Both the position numbers and the translations under genes were made by a program. From Rhodoferax sp. (GTDB lineage: Bacteria > Pseudomonadota > Gammaproteobacteria > Burkholderiales > Burkholderiaceae_C), in contig JAEUOX010000448.1 of the NCBI GenBank assembly GCA_016790475.1, forward strand, positions 1 to 42,309: a stretch of DNA of 42,309 nucleotides, written 5' to 3'. Below the pieces are notes generated by a model. It was given only the letters and a program-made list of their open reading frames with translations. It did no database searches and was not told the origin of the DNA. Positions 14,710 through 23,849 of this stretch are shown here, in pieces (position 1 is the stretch's first letter; each line of letters starts with the position of its first letter).

Positions 14710-16761
14710 ATGCTCGCCACCCTGCGCCGCACCCTGGACCGGGCCCTCCCCGCCGGCCGGCGCGCGCTCGCCTGGGCGCGGCAGCACCCCTGGCGGGCCG
14801 CCGCGCTGCTGCCGGCCCTGGCGGTGCTGTATGTGCTGGCGCTGGTGCCGTTCACGCCCGGCATCAGCGACCTGCGGCGCGCCCGCAGCGAGACCCCCTC
14901 GGTGCTGGTCGGCGAAGACGGCGGCGTGCTGGCCGAGTACCGGCGCGTCAACCGCGAATGGGTGCCGCTGGAGCGGATCGCGCCCAGCGTCGTGGACGCA
15001 CTGATCGCGACCGAGGACCGCCGGTTCTACGACCACCATGGCATCGATCTGACCCGGACGGCGGGCGCCGCCTTCAACACGCTGCAGGGCGACCTGCAGG
15101 GCGGCTCCACGATCACGCAGCAGCTCGCACGCAACCTGTTCCCGGACGAGATCGGCCGGGCCGCCAGCATCCAGCGCAAGATCAAGGAGGCGATCACGGC
15201 GCTGAAGATCGAGGCGCTTTACTCCAAGCGCGAGATCCTGGAGACCTATCTCAACACGGTGCCCTTCCTGTACAACGCGTTCGGCATCGAGATGGCCGCG
15301 CGCACCTATTTCGACAAGTCGGCGGAGCGGCTCGACGTGCTGGAGAGCGCCACGCTGATCGGCATGCTCAAGGGCACCAGCTACTACAACCCGGTGCAGA
15401 ACCCGGAGCGGGCCCGCCAGCGGCGCAACCTGGTGCTGGCCCAGATGGCGCGTGACGGCAAGCTGGACACCGGCGCACTGGAGGCGCTGACCCGCCGCCC
15501 GATGAAGCTGGACTTCGAGCGCCAGGCCATGCCGCTCGGCCTGGCGCCGCATGTGGCACAGCAGATCCGCCGCTGGCTGGTCGACTGGGCCGACGACCGC
15601 GGCTACGACATCCAGACCGACGGCCTGCGGGTCGTGACCACGCTGGACGCGCGCCTGCAGAAGGCCGCCAACCAGGCGATGGCGCGGCAGATGGGCCAGC
15701 TGCAGTCGCTGGCCGACGGCCGCATGAAGGCCGGGCAGGACAAGGTCGCGCTGCAGGCCGGCTTCCTGGCACTGGACCCGCGCACCGGCGCGGTACGGGC
15801 CTGGATCGGCAGCCGCGATTTTGCGCAGGAGCAGTTCGACCATGTCAGCCAGGCGCGGCGTCAGCCTGGCTCGACGTTCAAGCCGTTCGCCTACGGCGCG
15901 GCCTTCCTGCAGGGCATGAAGCCGGGGGACACGCTGATGGACGAGCCGGTGGCGATCCGGCTGCCGGGGGGCGATGTCTGGAGCCCGTCGGACGCGACGC
16001 CGCCGACCGGGCTGCCGACCACGCTGCACGACGGCCTGGCGCAGTCAAAGAACACGATCACCGCGCTGCTGATGCAGAAGATCGGGCCCCAGCGCGTCGT
16101 CGAACTGGCCCAGTCGCTGGGGGTGCGCCAGAGCAAGCTGGAGCCGGTGCTGTCGCTCGGCCTGGGCACCAGCCCGGTGACGCTGCTGGAGATGGTCACC
16201 GCCTACGGCACGCTGGCCAACGGCGGCAGCTACCACACCCCCTACCTGCTGCTGCGCGTGGAGGACCGCGATGGCAAGGTGCTGGAGCGCTTTGCGCCAC
16301 CGCCGGACAAGGAGACCGGGCCGGCCATGCCGCGCAAGGACGCGCTGACGCTGGTGAACACATTGCGCGGCGCGATCGACGAAGGCACCGGCACGGCGAT
16401 CCGCTGGCGCTACGGCATCACTGCCGACGTGGCGGGCAAGACCGGCACGACGCAGGACAACACCGACGGCTGGTTCATCCTGATGAGCCCGCAGCTGGTG
16501 GCCGGCGCCCGCGTCGGCTTCAACGACAACAGCGTCACGATGGGCAACTGGGGCCAGGGCGCGCGCAGTGCGCTGCCGATGGTGGGCGAGGTGTTCCAGC
16601 AGGCGCTGCGCAACCGCTGGATCGATCCGAAGGCGCAGTTCGATGTGCCCCGCTCGCGGCCGGCCGTGCCGGAGCCGCCGCAGGAGGCCGCCTCCGCACC
16701 CAGCCCGGTGGTGGATGCGATCGGCACGATCATCGAGAGCATCAAGGAGCAGCTGCGCTGA
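14710..16761 (+). CDS. Class A penicillin-binding protein (transglycosylase/transpeptidase)
   Basis: A 683-residue bifunctional peptidoglycan synthase with one N-terminal membrane anchor (about residues 28-48). The glycosyltransferase domain has the catalytic E102 in TEDRRFYDHHGID, GGSTITQQLARNLF (131-144), and KIKEAITALKIEALYSKREILETYLN. The transpeptidase domain has the SxxK motif S388-T-F-K391, SKN at 446-448 and KTGT at 577-580. It is shorter than PBP1a (about 850 residues) and appears to lack the extra OB-type insert. The C-terminal tail is proline/alanine-rich. Upstream in-frame ATGs lie within the DMT gene and are rejected. Confidence 0.93.
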   Translation: MLATLRRTLDRALPAGRRALAWARQHPWRAAALLPALAVLYVLALVPFTPGISDLRRARSETPSVLVGEDGGVLAEYRRVNREWVPLERIAPSVVDALIATEDRRFYDHHGIDLTRTAGAAFNTLQGDLQGGSTITQQLARNLFPDEIGRAASIQRKIKEAITALKIEALYSKREILETYLNTVPFLYNAFGIEMAARTYFDKSAERLDVLESATLIGMLKGTSYYNPVQNPERARQRRNLVLAQMARDGKLDTGALEALTRRPMKLDFERQAMPLGLAPHVAQQIRRWLVDWADDRGYDIQTDGLRVVTTLDARLQKAANQAMARQMGQLQSLADGRMKAGQDKVALQAGFLALDPRTGAVRAWIGSRDFAQEQFDHVSQARRQPGSTFKPFAYGAAFLQGMKPGDTLMDEPVAIRLPGGDVWSPSDATPPTGLPTTLHDGLAQSKNTITALLMQKIGPQRVVELAQSLGVRQSKLEPVLSLGLGTSPVTLLEMVTAYGTLANGGSYHTPYLLLRVEDRDGKVLERFAPPPDKETGPAMPRKDALTLVNTLRGAIDEGTGTAIRWRYGITADVAGKTGTTQDNTDGWFILMSPQLVAGARVGFNDNSVTMGNWGQGARSALPMVGEVFQQALRNRWIDPKAQFDVPRSRPAVPEPPQEAASAPSPVVDAIGTIIESIKEQLR

Positions 16762-16791
16762 CGCGCGCCGGCCCGGGCCGCGGCCGGTCCG

Positions 16792-17847
16792 CTACAGGAT
16801 CCGGTTGAACCACAGCAGCGACAACGCCGCCGCACCGATCGACAGCACGGCGGCGGCCAGCGCCAGCAGCCCGGAGATCTCGGTTTCCTTCTTGTCGACC
16901 TGCAGCCGCGTGCCAAGCTTCTCGTAGACCTTCTTCAGCGCCTCGGCATTGTTCGCGTAGTAGTACTCGCCCTGCGTGACCTGCGCCACGGCCTTCAGCG
17001 AGGCCTCGTCCAGACGCAGGTACATCGACCAGCCTTCCATGCCGGCGACCTCGCCGTCCACCGTGCCCAGCCCCACCGAGTACACGCGCACGCCATGGTT
17101 GGCGGCCATCATGGCGGCCTCCTGGGTCTCCACGCCGGTCGTGCGCCGCCCGTCGGTCAGCAGCACGATGGCCGCGGACTCGAAGGAGCCGGGCGCCACC
17201 GGCACGAACTCCTTCTTCGGCTTCTTGTCGCCGGCCGGCTCGTCCAGGCTCTTGCCGCGCTTCTGGCCGGCACCATAGATCATCTCGCTGAGGTCGATGC
17301 CCTCGTCCGGGAACAGCTCCTGCAGCGAGACCACGATGCCGCTGCCAACCGCCGTGCCGCGCTGCATCTGGAACCGGTCGATCGCGGCGACCAGGTCCTC
17401 CCGGTTCAGCGTGGCCGGCTGCACCAGTTGTGCGGTGCCGGCGAAGGTGACGATGGCGACCCGGATGTTGCGCGGCAGCTCCTTCAGGAAGGCCTTGGCC
17501 GCCTCCTGCGCCGCCACCAGCCGGTTGGGCTTGACATCGGTCGCCCGCATGCTGAGCGAGACATCCATCGCCAGCACGATCGTGGCGTGGTCGGAGGGGA
17601 GCGAAACGACCGCCAGCGGACGCGACGCCGCCAGCAGCATCAGCGCCAGCGCCAGCAGGAACAGCGCGGGCGGCACATGGCGGCGCCAGCCCATGGCCGG
17701 GCTGACCGCCTGCTTGATCACCGCCAGGCTGGCATAACGAAGCACCAGCTTCTTCTTGCGCCGGAGCAGCCAGACATACACCAGCACCAGCAGGGGCACT
17801 GCGAGCATCAGCCACAGGTACTGCGGCCACAGGAAGGTCATCGGCAC
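16792..17847 (-). CDS. Membrane-anchored von Willebrand factor A protein (BatA-like)
   Basis: A 351-residue protein. Two hydrophobic segments at the N-terminus (LWLMLAVPLLVLVYVWLL and ALFLLALALMLLAA) and one at the C-terminus flank a VWA domain. The metal-ion-dependent adhesion site is complete in its first part: MDVSLSM at about residues 93-99, with TDGRRTTG further on for the acidic end. This layout is that of BatA-type aerotolerance-operon proteins. Their usual partners (MoxR ATPase, DUF58, BatB) are absent. A GTG start at 17847 is favoured because GGAG lies 7 bases before it; an ATG two codons later is the alternative. It converges with the PBP gene at 30 bp. Confidence 0.85.
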   Translation of the reverse strand: MPMTFLWPQYLWLMLAVPLLVLVYVWLLRRKKKLVLRYASLAVIKQAVSPAMGWRRHVPPALFLLALALMLLAASRPLAVVSLPSDHATIVLAMDVSLSMRATDVKPNRLVAAQEAAKAFLKELPRNIRVAIVTFAGTAQLVQPATLNREDLVAAIDRFQMQRGTAVGSGIVVSLQELFPDEGIDLSEMIYGAGQKRGKSLDEPAGDKKPKKEFVPVAPGSFESAAIVLLTDGRRTTGVETQEAAMMAANHGVRVYSVGLGTVDGEVAGMEGWSMYLRLDEASLKAVAQVTQGEYYYANNAEALKKVYEKLGTRLQVDKKETEISGLLALAAAVLSIGAAALSLLWFNRIL

Positions 17848-18025
17848 AGCGGGGCTCCCTCACGCGTTCGGGTGTCCGGACGGAAGTGCCCGGGCCCGGG
17901 GATGCGCCCGGCCGCCGACACCGCCACATTTTTGTGACATTTTGTACTGCGGCCACGATTTGCGCTGTGGCCGGGGAAATCCCGCCGGCCTCGGAGGCGC
18001 TGGCCGGCGCCCTGCATTGATGCCA

Positions 18026-18094
18026 GATTGCAAACAAAGTTTGTTCAATATGGCCATATTGAATGCAATCACGCCGGCAGACGGTGCCTATACT
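18026..18094 (+). promoter_or_regulatory. Promoter region with perfect 20-bp palindrome upstream of the LivK-type gene
   Basis: The 310-bp gap 17848-18157 contains a perfect palindrome TTCAATATGGCCATATTGAA at 18044-18063. It is flanked by complementary heptamers GATTGCA (18026-18032) and TGCAATC (18064-18070), with a further small dyad CAAAC-AAA-GTTTG at 18031-18043. A -10 box TATACT lies at 18089-18094 with no good -35 partner, so the palindrome is centred near -48 relative to the expected start. This suits an activator, or a repressor just upstream of polymerase. I see nothing else in the gap. The regulator is not identifiable. Confidence 0.6.
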
Positions 18095-18157
18095 GCCTGC
18101 GCAAGCCTGCGGGGTGGCACCGCCGCGCCCGCTTCACCCCCACGCACGGAGACATCC

Positions 18158-19339
18158 ATGGACAAGCGCAATGTGATCAAGGCCCTGGCCGCCCTGCCCC
18201 TGGCCCTGGCCGCGGGACAGGCCGCCGCACAGGCCCGGCCCTTCAAGATCGGCTTCCTGGCCCCGATGACCGGGCCCTTCGCGTCGACCGGCAAGCAGAT
18301 GGAGGCCGCCGCCCGGCTCTACATGAAGCTGCACGGCACCACCGTGGCCGGCCGCAGCATCGAGCTGATCCTGCGTGACGACACCGGTGTGCCGGACATG
18401 ACCAAGCGCCTGGCGCAGGAACTGCTGGTCAACGACAAGGCCGACGTGCTGGCCGGCTTCGGCCTGACGCCACTGGCGCTGGCCACCGCGCCGCTGGCCA
18501 CGCAGGCCAAGGTGCCGATGGTCAACATGCTGGCGGCCACCTCCGCCGTCATCGACGCCTCCCCCTACATGGTGCGGGTGTCGATGACGCTGCCGCAGAT
18601 CACGCTGGGCATCGCCGACTGGGCGCCCAAGAACGGCATCCGCAAGGTGGTGACGCTGGTCTCCGACTACGGGCCCGGCATCGATGCGGAGCGCACCTTC
18701 CGGGACCGCTTCCTGTTCAACGGCGGGCAGATGCTCGATTCGCTGCGCGTGCCGCTGCGCAACGCGGACTTTGCGCCGTTCCTGCAGAAGGTGCGGGACC
18801 TCGCGCCGGATGCGGTGTTCGTGTTCGTGCCGTCCGGGGTCGGGACCCAGGTCATGAAGCAGTTCAATGAACGCGGGCTGGCCAAGGCCGGGATCAAGAT
18901 GATCGGCACCGGTGACGTGGTCGACGACGACATCGTCAACAGCATGGGGGACGACGCATTGGGCATCGTCACCTCCTACCCCTACTCCACCGCCCATCCG
19001 TCGGCAACGAACAAGAAGTTCGTGCAGGAGTTCCGCAAGATGCATGGCAACCTGCGGCCCAACGCGGTGGCGGTCTTCGCCTACGACGGCATGCACGTGA
19101 TCTACGAGGCGATCCGCAAGACCGCCGGCAAGGGCGACGGCGACGCGCTGCTCGCGGCCATGAAGGGCCAGATCTTCGAGAGCCCGCGCGGCCAGATCTA
19201 CATCGACGCCAACACCCGGGACATCGTCCAGAGCGTCTACATCCGCCGCGTCGAGCGGCCCAAGGACGGCGGCGGCGAGCTGTACAACGTCGAGTTCGCC
19301 GAGCAGAAGGACGTCCGCGACCCGCCGCGCTCGCGCTGA
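18158..19339 (+). CDS. ABC transporter substrate-binding protein (LivK/Peripla_BP_6 type)
   Basis: A 393-residue periplasmic receptor. The signal peptide spans residues 1-26 (ALAALPLALAAGQAAAQA). The mature protein opens KIGFLAPMTGPFASTGKQMEAAARLYMKLHG, the typical type I periplasmic-binding start. Later segments DVLAGFGLTPLALATAPLATQAKVPMVNMLAA and FAYDGMHVIYEAI fit branched-chain amino-acid or aromatic-acid receptors. No permease or ATPase genes adjoin it, so it is an orphan receptor whose partner lies elsewhere. GGAG precedes the ATG by 6 bases. The palindrome at 18044 suggests specific regulation, hinting at a catabolic substrate. Confidence 0.9.
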   Translation: MDKRNVIKALAALPLALAAGQAAAQARPFKIGFLAPMTGPFASTGKQMEAAARLYMKLHGTTVAGRSIELILRDDTGVPDMTKRLAQELLVNDKADVLAGFGLTPLALATAPLATQAKVPMVNMLAATSAVIDASPYMVRVSMTLPQITLGIADWAPKNGIRKVVTLVSDYGPGIDAERTFRDRFLFNGGQMLDSLRVPLRNADFAPFLQKVRDLAPDAVFVFVPSGVGTQVMKQFNERGLAKAGIKMIGTGDVVDDDIVNSMGDDALGIVTSYPYSTAHPSATNKKFVQEFRKMHGNLRPNAVAVFAYDGMHVIYEAIRKTAGKGDGDALLAAMKGQIFESPRGQIYIDANTRDIVQSVYIRRVERPKDGGGELYNVEFAEQKDVRDPPRSR

Positions 19340-19357
19340 CCCGCCCTGGCGCCACTT

Positions 19358-19383
19358 CTGCGCTTTGCTCAAGGACAGCGCAG
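19358..19383 (+). terminator. Stem-loop downstream of the LivK-type gene
   Basis: CTGCGCT and AGCGCAG pair over 7 bases around a 12-base loop, 18 bases after the stop codon. GGCGC/GCGCC just outside may extend it with a bulge. There is no T-run, so termination is only suggested. Confidence 0.3.
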
Positions 19384-19455
19384 CGCCGCCGATATCCCTG
19401 CAAAATGGTGGCTGTGCCTCCGGGTATGGCCGAATAACCACTGTCAGGGAACCCC

Positions 19456-21972
19456 ATGAGCCTGCGCGCGCGCCTGCTGGCGCTGGTGCTGCTGGCCACC
19501 TTGCTGCCGGCGCTGCTGCTGGGCTGGCGCTTCTTCCAGGAGCGCGATGCCGAGATGGCTGCCGCCATCCGGGCGCTGGCCAGCGCCGCCGACAACCTGG
19601 GCGCCGACCTGGAGCACCGGGTCCAGGGCACGGCGCAGCTGCACTTCGGGCTGGCCTATGCCGGGCTGCTGGACAACAGCGACCGCGGCGCCTGCTCCGC
19701 GTATCTGTCCCGGGTCCGGGAGGCCTACCCGCAGTACACCGGCATCATCACGGTGCGCCCGGACGGCCGCCTGCACTGCGACTCCCTGCAGAGCGGCAGG
19801 GACCTGCAGCTCGCCGACCGCGCCTACTTCCGGCAGGCCGCCGCCGGCACCACCGGGCTGCTGCTGGAGTCTGCATTCGGCCGGCTCACCGGCAACTCGG
19901 TGCTGCAGATCGTGTACCCGGCCCGCGACGACGTCGGCGCCCTGCGCTTCCTGCTGGTCGCCTCGCTGAACCTGCAGAAGTTTGCCCAGGAGGCCCACCC
20001 GCCCTCGATGATGAACGTGCTGCCCGAGGTGCTGCTGCTCGACAGCAAGGGCACCGTGATGGCCTGGTCCGGCGCGGCGGCGAAGCCGGCGCCTGCAGGA
20101 ACCAGCCTGGCGGATGACCCGCTGTTCGCGTTCGCGCAGGCGCATGCCCAGGGCGGTGTCGGCGAGGTCCGCTCCAGCCGGTCCGGCGCGGACATCTGGG
20201 CGGTCGCGAGTTCCGCCACCGCCCGCAAGGCCGGCCTGCACCTGATGCTGGGCCTGCCGCGGGAGGCGCTCGCCGCGCAGTCGGAGCAGCGCTTGCGCCA
20301 GGGCCTGCTGGTCGTCGGTGCGGCCGCGCTGCTGCTGTTTGCCGGCGTCTGGTCGCTGGCGGAATGGGGCGTGCGCCGCCAGGTCGCCCGGATCACCCGG
20401 ATGGTGCACGACCTCGGCGCCGGGCAACTGGACAGCCGCATCGCGCTGCCGCACCCACGCGGCGAGCTGGGCGGATTGATGGGCGTGCTCAACGCGACAG
20501 CCGAGTCGCTGCAGCAGCAGCGTGCGGAGATCCAGGATCTCGGCGACAGCCTGCGGCGCGCCCACTTGCGCGAGATCGCCGAGCGCGCCCAGAACGAGCA
20601 GCGCCTGGCGCACATGGCCAACTTCGACACGCTGACCGGGCTGCCGAACCGCGCGATGTTCCACGACCGTCTGCGGTTGGCGATCGCGCGCGCCCGGCGC
20701 TCCGGCCGCACCTTCGCGCTGATGTTCATGGATCTGGACCATTTCAAGAACGTCAACGACAACCTGGGGCACCGGGTCGGCGACCAGCTGCTGGTCGCGG
20801 TGGCCCGCGCCATCGGCGAATGCCTGCGCGATACCGACACCATCGGCCTGGCCGCCGGCCCGCTGGGCATCGAAGGCGTGTTCCGGCTGGGCGGCGATGA
20901 ATTCACGATCCTCAGCGAGGAGCTCAACGGCCCGGAGGATGCGCACGCGATCGCCCGGCGCATCCTGGACCGGCTGCGCCAGCCCTTCCTGATCGAGGAC
21001 CATGAGCTGTTCGCGTCGGCCAGCATCGGCATCACGGTGTTCAACCAGCACCAGGCCACCGATCCGGAGAACCTGATCCAGCAGGCCGACATGGCGATGT
21101 ACCGCGCGAAGGACTCCGGCCGGGACACCTACGCCTTCTTCGATGCCGACATGCACCGCGAGGCCAGCCGCCGGCACCAGCTGGAGGGCCGGATGCGCCA
21201 CGCGCTGGAGCGCGGCGAGTTCCGGCTGTTCTACCAGCCCAAGGCCCGCCTGAGCGACGGCGAGGTCACCGGCGTGGAGGCGCTGCTGCGCTGGCAGCCC
21301 GAGGGCGAGGCGCTGGTCCCCCCGAACGAGTTCATACCGGTGCTGGAAGAGACCGGCCTGATCGTCCCGGTCGGCGCCTGGGCCCTGCAGGAGGCCTGCG
21401 CCCAGATGGTGCGCTGGGAACAATCCGGCGGCCTGCGGCAGCCGCTGCGCCTGGCGGTCAATCTGTCGGCCCGGCAGTTCCGGCACCAGGACCTGGTCGA
21501 GCAGGTCAGCACGGCCCTGGCGCAATCCGGGTTCGACCCGCGCCGGCTGGAGCTGGAGCTGACCGAAAGCATGCTGATCGACGACTCCGAGGCGGTGGTC
21601 GCGCTGGTGGCGCGGCTGCAGGCGATGCGGGTGCGCATCGCGATCGATGACTTCGGCACCGGCCATTCGTCGCTGAGCTACCTGAAGCGCTTCAATGTGG
21701 ACACGCTGAAGATCGATCGCTCCTTCGTGCTCGGCACACCGCACGACTCGGAGAACTGCGCGATCGCCACGGCCGTCGTCGCGCTGGGCCACGGGCTGCG
21801 CCTCAATGTCGTGGCCGAGGGCGTGGAGACGCTGGCCCAGGCCGACTTCCTGCGCGGCCTGGGCTGCGACGAACTGCAGGGCTACCTGCTGAGCCCGCCG
21901 CTGGATGACGCGGGCTTCGCCGCCTGGCTGCAGGCGGATCGCCCCCGCGCGACGACGACCATCGAAGACTAG
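19456..21972 (+). CDS. Periplasmic-sensing GGDEF-EAL protein
   Basis: An 838-residue protein. The first membrane helix (6-24) and a second (about 282-303) bracket a periplasmic Cache-like sensor with AYPQYTGIITVRPDGRLHCDS and LADRAYFRQA. A HAMP linker follows (about 304-360). The GGDEF domain has the intact motif at 479-483. The RDTD I-site (458-461) is separated from it by 17 residues instead of 5 because of an inserted loop (GLAAGPLGIEGV). The EAL domain has EAL at 608-610, NLSARQFR, ELTESMLI, DDFGTGHSSLSYL and KIDRSFV, all consistent with activity. It ends with a 4-base overlap of the convergent pirin gene. Confidence 0.9.
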   Translation: MSLRARLLALVLLATLLPALLLGWRFFQERDAEMAAAIRALASAADNLGADLEHRVQGTAQLHFGLAYAGLLDNSDRGACSAYLSRVREAYPQYTGIITVRPDGRLHCDSLQSGRDLQLADRAYFRQAAAGTTGLLLESAFGRLTGNSVLQIVYPARDDVGALRFLLVASLNLQKFAQEAHPPSMMNVLPEVLLLDSKGTVMAWSGAAAKPAPAGTSLADDPLFAFAQAHAQGGVGEVRSSRSGADIWAVASSATARKAGLHLMLGLPREALAAQSEQRLRQGLLVVGAAALLLFAGVWSLAEWGVRRQVARITRMVHDLGAGQLDSRIALPHPRGELGGLMGVLNATAESLQQQRAEIQDLGDSLRRAHLREIAERAQNEQRLAHMANFDTLTGLPNRAMFHDRLRLAIARARRSGRTFALMFMDLDHFKNVNDNLGHRVGDQLLVAVARAIGECLRDTDTIGLAAGPLGIEGVFRLGGDEFTILSEELNGPEDAHAIARRILDRLRQPFLIEDHELFASASIGITVFNQHQATDPENLIQQADMAMYRAKDSGRDTYAFFDADMHREASRRHQLEGRMRHALERGEFRLFYQPKARLSDGEVTGVEALLRWQPEGEALVPPNEFIPVLEETGLIVPVGAWALQEACAQMVRWEQSGGLRQPLRLAVNLSARQFRHQDLVEQVSTALAQSGFDPRRLELELTESMLIDDSEAVVALVARLQAMRVRIAIDDFGTGHSSLSYLKRFNVDTLKIDRSFVLGTPHDSENCAIATAVVALGHGLRLNVVAEGVETLAQADFLRGLGCDELQGYLLSPPLDDAGFAAWLQADRPRATTTIED

Positions 21973-22850
21973 GGTCGCCAGGGCGGCGCCGGCACCCTGG
22001 ACGGATCGCCCGGAATCGGTGCAAAGCCGTTCCCGGCCCAGTCCCGGGCCGCCTGCGCGATGCGCTCCAGATCGACCGAGACGAAGTTCCACCACATCCG
22101 CACCGGCCGCTGCAGGGGCGCGCCGCCGATCAGCACCAGCCGCGCCCCCTGCGGACCGGCCTGCAGCCGCGCGGCCTGCCCGTCGGCCAGCAGATGCATC
22201 ATGCAGGCCGGCAGCGGCTGCCCGTCGACCTCCAGCGGCAGCTCCGGGCTGTACAGCGCCTGCTCCGGCGCCAGCGCCGGCAGATCCAGCCGCGCCGCCG
22301 GCGGCAGCTGCAGATCCAGGTACAACGTGGGCACCTCGGTACGCACCGGGCTGCGGGCGCCCCAGGCCTCGCCCACCAGCACCCGGGCGGTGGCACCGCC
22401 GGGCAAGGTCACGGTCGGTATCTCCTGCGCGCCGACATGCTGGAACGCAGGCTCCATGGCCTCCTGGTCCGGCGGCAGCGCCGCCCACAGCTGCAGGCCG
22501 TGCAGCCGGCGCGCGCCGGCGCGGTCCGCGTCGGTGGCGCGCTCGCTGTGCACGATGCCCCGCCCGGCGGTCATCCAGTTGATTGCGCCCGGCGTGATGG
22601 CCTGGACCGACCCGAGGCTGTCGCGGTGCAGGAAGCTGCCCTCGAACAGGTAGGTCACCGTGGCCAAGCCGATATGCGGATGCGCGCCGATGTCGCTGTC
22701 GGTGCCGGCCGGCAGCGTGACCGGACCGAAGTGGTCGAAGAACACGAAGGGCCCGACGGCCCGGCGCGCCGCCGCCGGCAGCACCCGGCGCACCTGCAGG
22801 CCGTCGGCCAGTGTCTGAGTCCGGCCGATCCAGGAAAGCGGGGACGCCAT
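21969..22850 (-). CDS. Pirin family protein (first of a tandem pair)
   Basis: A 293-residue bicupin. The N-terminal cupin carries the pirin metal ligands: H-x-H in GAHPHIGLATVTYLFEG and H-x-E in GIVHSERA, separated by HRDSLGSVQAITPGAINWMTAGRG. Pirins bind iron; some (YhhW) show quercetin 2,3-dioxygenase activity, but cellular roles are generally unsettled. The C-terminal cupin begins with the LVLIGGAPLQRPVRMWWNFVS segment typical of the family. It lies 22 bp downstream of a second pirin gene on the same strand, so they form an operon. Confidence 0.9.
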   Translation of the reverse strand: MASPLSWIGRTQTLADGLQVRRVLPAAARRAVGPFVFFDHFGPVTLPAGTDSDIGAHPHIGLATVTYLFEGSFLHRDSLGSVQAITPGAINWMTAGRGIVHSERATDADRAGARRLHGLQLWAALPPDQEAMEPAFQHVGAQEIPTVTLPGGATARVLVGEAWGARSPVRTEVPTLYLDLQLPPAARLDLPALAPEQALYSPELPLEVDGQPLPACMMHLLADGQAARLQAGPQGARLVLIGGAPLQRPVRMWWNFVSVDLERIAQAARDWAGNGFAPIPGDPSRVPAPPWRP

Positions 22851-22872
22851 GGCGGCTCCTGCGGGCGACCGC

Positions 22873-23745
22873 TCAGGCCGTCTCGGCCAGCCGGCCGGCG
22901 TTGAAGTCCTCGACCGCCTCGATGATCTGCTGGCGCGAGTTCATCACGAACGGGCCGTACTGCACGATCGGCTCGCGCAGCGGCTGTCCGGCGATCAGCA
23001 GCGCGCGGGTGCCGGCCTCCGCGTCGATGCGCACGCCATCGGCGTCGGCATCCTGGGCCAGCAGGGCCATGCGCTGCAGCGGCACGGCCGTGCCGGCAAT
23101 GCGCGCCGCGCCGCGGTAGACATAGACAAAGGCGTTATGGCCGGGCGGCAGCGGCTGCACGAAGCTGCCGGCGGCCGACCAGTGCAGATCGAGGTACAGC
23201 GGCTGCGTGATCGCACGCGTCACCGCGCCCGCGACGCCATGGCTGCCGCCGGCAATCACCGTGGCCGCGACGCCCTCGGCCGTGTCGAAGCGGGGCAGGT
23301 CCGCAGCCTGGAAATCCCGGTACCAGGGCGCCTGCATCTTCTCGCTGCTGTGCAGATTGAGCCAGAGCTGGAAACCCTCCATGACGCCCTGCTCCTGCTG
23401 CGGAATCTCGGAGTGGATCACGCCGCGGCCGGCCGTCATCCACTGCACGCCGCCGTTCTGCAGCAGGCCCTCGTGGCCGGCACTGTCCCGGTGCCGCATG
23501 CGCCCGGAAATCATGTAGGTGACCGTCTCGAAACCGCGGTGCGGGTGGTCCGGAAAGCCGGCGATGTAGTCGTCGGGGTTGTCGCTGCCGAAGGCGTCCA
23601 GCATCAGGAACGGATCCAGGCGCTGCTGCAGGTTCTGCGTCAGCACGCGCGTGAGCTTGACGCCGGCGCCGTCGGAGGTGGGCTGGCCGGCGACGAGGCC
23701 CTCGACGCGGCGGGACTGTCGGATCGTGGTGGAGGGTACGGGCAT
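22873..23745 (-). CDS. Pirin family protein (second of a tandem pair)
   Basis: A 290-residue bicupin. Metal-binding residues are present in FPDHPHRGFETVTYMISG (H-x-H) and GVIHSEIP (H-x-E), and FLMLDAFGSDNPDDYIAGFPDHPHRG is the most typical pirin signature. The end PLREPIVQYGPFVMNSRQQI EAVEDF is the normal pirin C-terminus. The start at 23745 has AAGGAG 7 bases upstream; a longer frame to 23832 has no family similarity. It is the upstream gene of the pirin pair and divergent from the membrane VOC gene. The two pirins differ clearly, so this is an old duplication or a combination of two subfamilies. Confidence 0.92.
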   Translation of the reverse strand: MPVPSTTIRQSRRVEGLVAGQPTSDGAGVKLTRVLTQNLQQRLDPFLMLDAFGSDNPDDYIAGFPDHPHRGFETVTYMISGRMRHRDSAGHEGLLQNGGVQWMTAGRGVIHSEIPQQEQGVMEGFQLWLNLHSSEKMQAPWYRDFQAADLPRFDTAEGVAATVIAGGSHGVAGAVTRAITQPLYLDLHWSAAGSFVQPLPPGHNAFVYVYRGAARIAGTAVPLQRMALLAQDADADGVRIDAEAGTRALLIAGQPLREPIVQYGPFVMNSRQQIIEAVEDFNAGRLAETA

Positions 23746-23849
23746 GGCGGGGCTCCTTGCGGTGGCTGCGACCCGGAACCGGGCGCGGGACAGTCCGCAG
23801 CATAGTCGAGCGGCTGCGGCCCTGCAGCGCACCGGGGTACCATGCTGGC

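Noticed and set aside
12898-16029. A 1043-codon open frame on the reverse strand
   Set aside because: Only its last 279 codons (the sirtuin) resemble a protein family. The rest is antisense to the PBP gene and out of frame with the DMT transporter; long false frames are common at this GC content.
16762-16791. GC-rich palindrome GCCGGCCCGGGCC-type between the PBP and VWA genes as an intrinsic terminator
   Set aside because: It could fold, but no T-run follows on either strand and such sequences arise easily at this base composition.
19444-22488. A 1014-codon reverse-strand frame
   Set aside because: It is antisense to the GGDEF-EAL gene, has repetitive His/Gln/Arg-rich composition and no motif, while the opposite frame has complete catalytic signatures.
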